Of a stretch of 5,131 bases of DNA, positions 4,417 to 5,131 are shown one piece after another; position 1 is the stretch's first letter; each line of letters starts with the position of its first letter. The position numbers and the translations under genes are program-made. The notes under the pieces were generated by a model. The model was not told the origin of the DNA. It searched no databases and worked only from the letters and a program-made list of their open reading frames with translations. Source of the DNA: Ignavibacteriaceae bacterium (GTDB lineage: Bacteria; Bacteroidota; Ignavibacteria; Ignavibacteriales; Ignavibacteriaceae); assembly GCA_031292465.1 (NCBI GenBank), contig JARLHB010000141.1, positions 1 to 5,131 of the forward strand, written 5' to 3'.

Positions 4417-5131
4417 TCATAAAATATTAGAAGGTTTTATTAGTTTGTAGCTTTCCGGATTATCGCTTTGGTCCTTTAATTGAATACCGGATAGCCTGTA
4501 ATAAAAACTATTTTCGATTAACCACGCTAATTTGAATGCAGCGCGTTTATAGTCTAAACCTTCCGGGCGGATATTGGAAATGCAATTCCGTTCTGATTCC
4601 AGCCTGCCAACATGAGGCATCCAGGTTATGTAAACGCCTAAGCTGTCCGGCGAGGACAATCCGGGCCGTTCACCGATTAGCATTACCACAATTTTTGTGT
4701 TTAATATCTGCCCGATTTCATCACCCAGCGCAACGCGCGACTGTTCTGCCAGTATAACTGGAGCAATTGATAAATTAAGCGGGGCAATATAGGGGAGAAG
4801 GTTTTCAATTAATGGTACTGAGTGAGTGTGAACAGCCTTTGAAGATAATCCGTCACCTATTACAAAAGTCAAATCAAATCCTTTGGAGTGTATATCAGTA
4901 AGATTTTTCTTTCCAGTAGCGGATAACCTGCGTCCGAGATCAGGGCGTGTAAGATAAACAGAACGGCTGCCTGCATCGCTTGAGGTATAGATTACTTTTA
5001 AACCGGCATTACTCAGTTTTTGCTTAATAGGATCTCTGTCAAAAGGCGTGTGTACCGCATCTTTGGCTCGTGCATGTGCAAGGCTGAATTTTAATAGTTC
5101 ACTTGTGGGCAAGCTATAACCAGTCCGCCCC
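4417..5131 (-). CDS. eutC: ethanolamine ammonia-lyase small subunit EutC (5' end cut by window edge)
   Basis: The small (beta) subunit of adenosylcobalamin-dependent ethanolamine ammonia-lyase, which with EutB splits ethanolamine into acetaldehyde and ammonia in the cytoplasm. 237 residues are visible; full-length EutC is commonly about 250-300, so only the N-terminus is missing. The frame runs to the edge and begins GRTGYSLPTSELLKFSLAHA, matching the family's RxGLGRAGxSLPTxxLLxF region, so the TTG at 5112-5110 is an internal Leu codon and not the start. Strong family blocks follow: HARAKDAVH, FVIGDGLSSKAVHTH, RVALGDEIG, IGERPGLSSPDSLG and ERNCISNIRPEGLDYKRAAFKLAWL. The stop is TGA at 4419-4417. 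eutB would be expected immediately upstream, beyond 5131. Nothing after eutC here looks like a microcompartment shell or other eut gene, so it appears to end its transcript. Confidence 0.96.
   Translation of the reverse strand, partial: GRTGYSLPTSELLKFSLAHARAKDAVHTPFDRDPIKQKLSNAGLKVIYTSSDAGSRSVYLTRPDLGRRLSATGKKNLTDIHSKGFDLTFVIGDGLSSKAVHTHSVPLIENLLPYIAPLNLSIAPVILAEQSRVALGDEIGQILNTKIVVMLIGERPGLSSPDSLGVYITWMPHVGRLESERNCISNIRPEGLDYKRAAFKLAWLIENSFYYRLSGIQLKDQSDNPESYKLIKPSNIL

Noticed and set aside
4536..4757. 73-codon open frame on the plus strand opposite eutC
   Set aside because: eutC is unmistakable on the other strand; this frame is its antisense shadow.

Overview
The window looks like chromosomal DNA from a Bacteroidota/Chlorobi-group bacterium, most likely Ignavibacteria or a relative. 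The best evidence is the 407-residue protein on the minus strand. It has a Sec signal peptide, an Asp-box beta-propeller and a C-terminal type IX secretion (Por) sorting domain containing NFPNPFNPTTTI, a form very common in Ignavibacteria. The regulator at the left end also belongs to the Crp/Fnr branch common in Bacteroidota. The DNA is AT-rich, most so between genes. Taxonomy is inferred from protein style only.

Left half, plus strand (62-2695): four genes in one direction. They encode a Crp/Fnr-family regulator with a degenerate effector pocket, a small Rossmann-fold NAD(P)-binding protein of the F420-dependent-reductase-like family, a secreted YceI-like lipocalin, and a probable membrane-anchored SnoaL/NTF2-fold protein. 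The last three are separated by only 36 and 50 bases, each has a clear Shine-Dalgarno, and no terminator lies between them. A strong hairpin plus eight T's (2748-2802) closes the cluster. Between the regulator and the second gene are a palindrome TTAAC-N4-GTTAA with FNR-type spacing, an adjacent TATAAT, and a separate 7-bp hairpin. The heptamer AGGTTAA inside the palindrome also occurs in front of the regulator. The simplest model is a regulator that controls itself and a three-gene envelope/redox module. The module's biochemical purpose is not known from the sequence.

Right half, minus strand (5131-2824): the 3' part of eutC (ethanolamine ammonia-lyase small subunit) enters from the right edge and ends at 4417. 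A 369-base AT-rich spacer follows, holding an imperfect palindrome with 12-bp arms (4103-4132) and a short GC-rich patch, then the T9SS-sorted beta-propeller gene (4047-2824). The two halves converge on the terminator near 2800. EutC acts with EutB, which would be expected just beyond the right edge. No functional link between eutC, the propeller protein and the plus-strand cluster is visible.

No rRNA, tRNA, CRISPR, insertion sequence or integrase is visible. The part most worth following up is the regulator-operator pair and the small module it probably controls.
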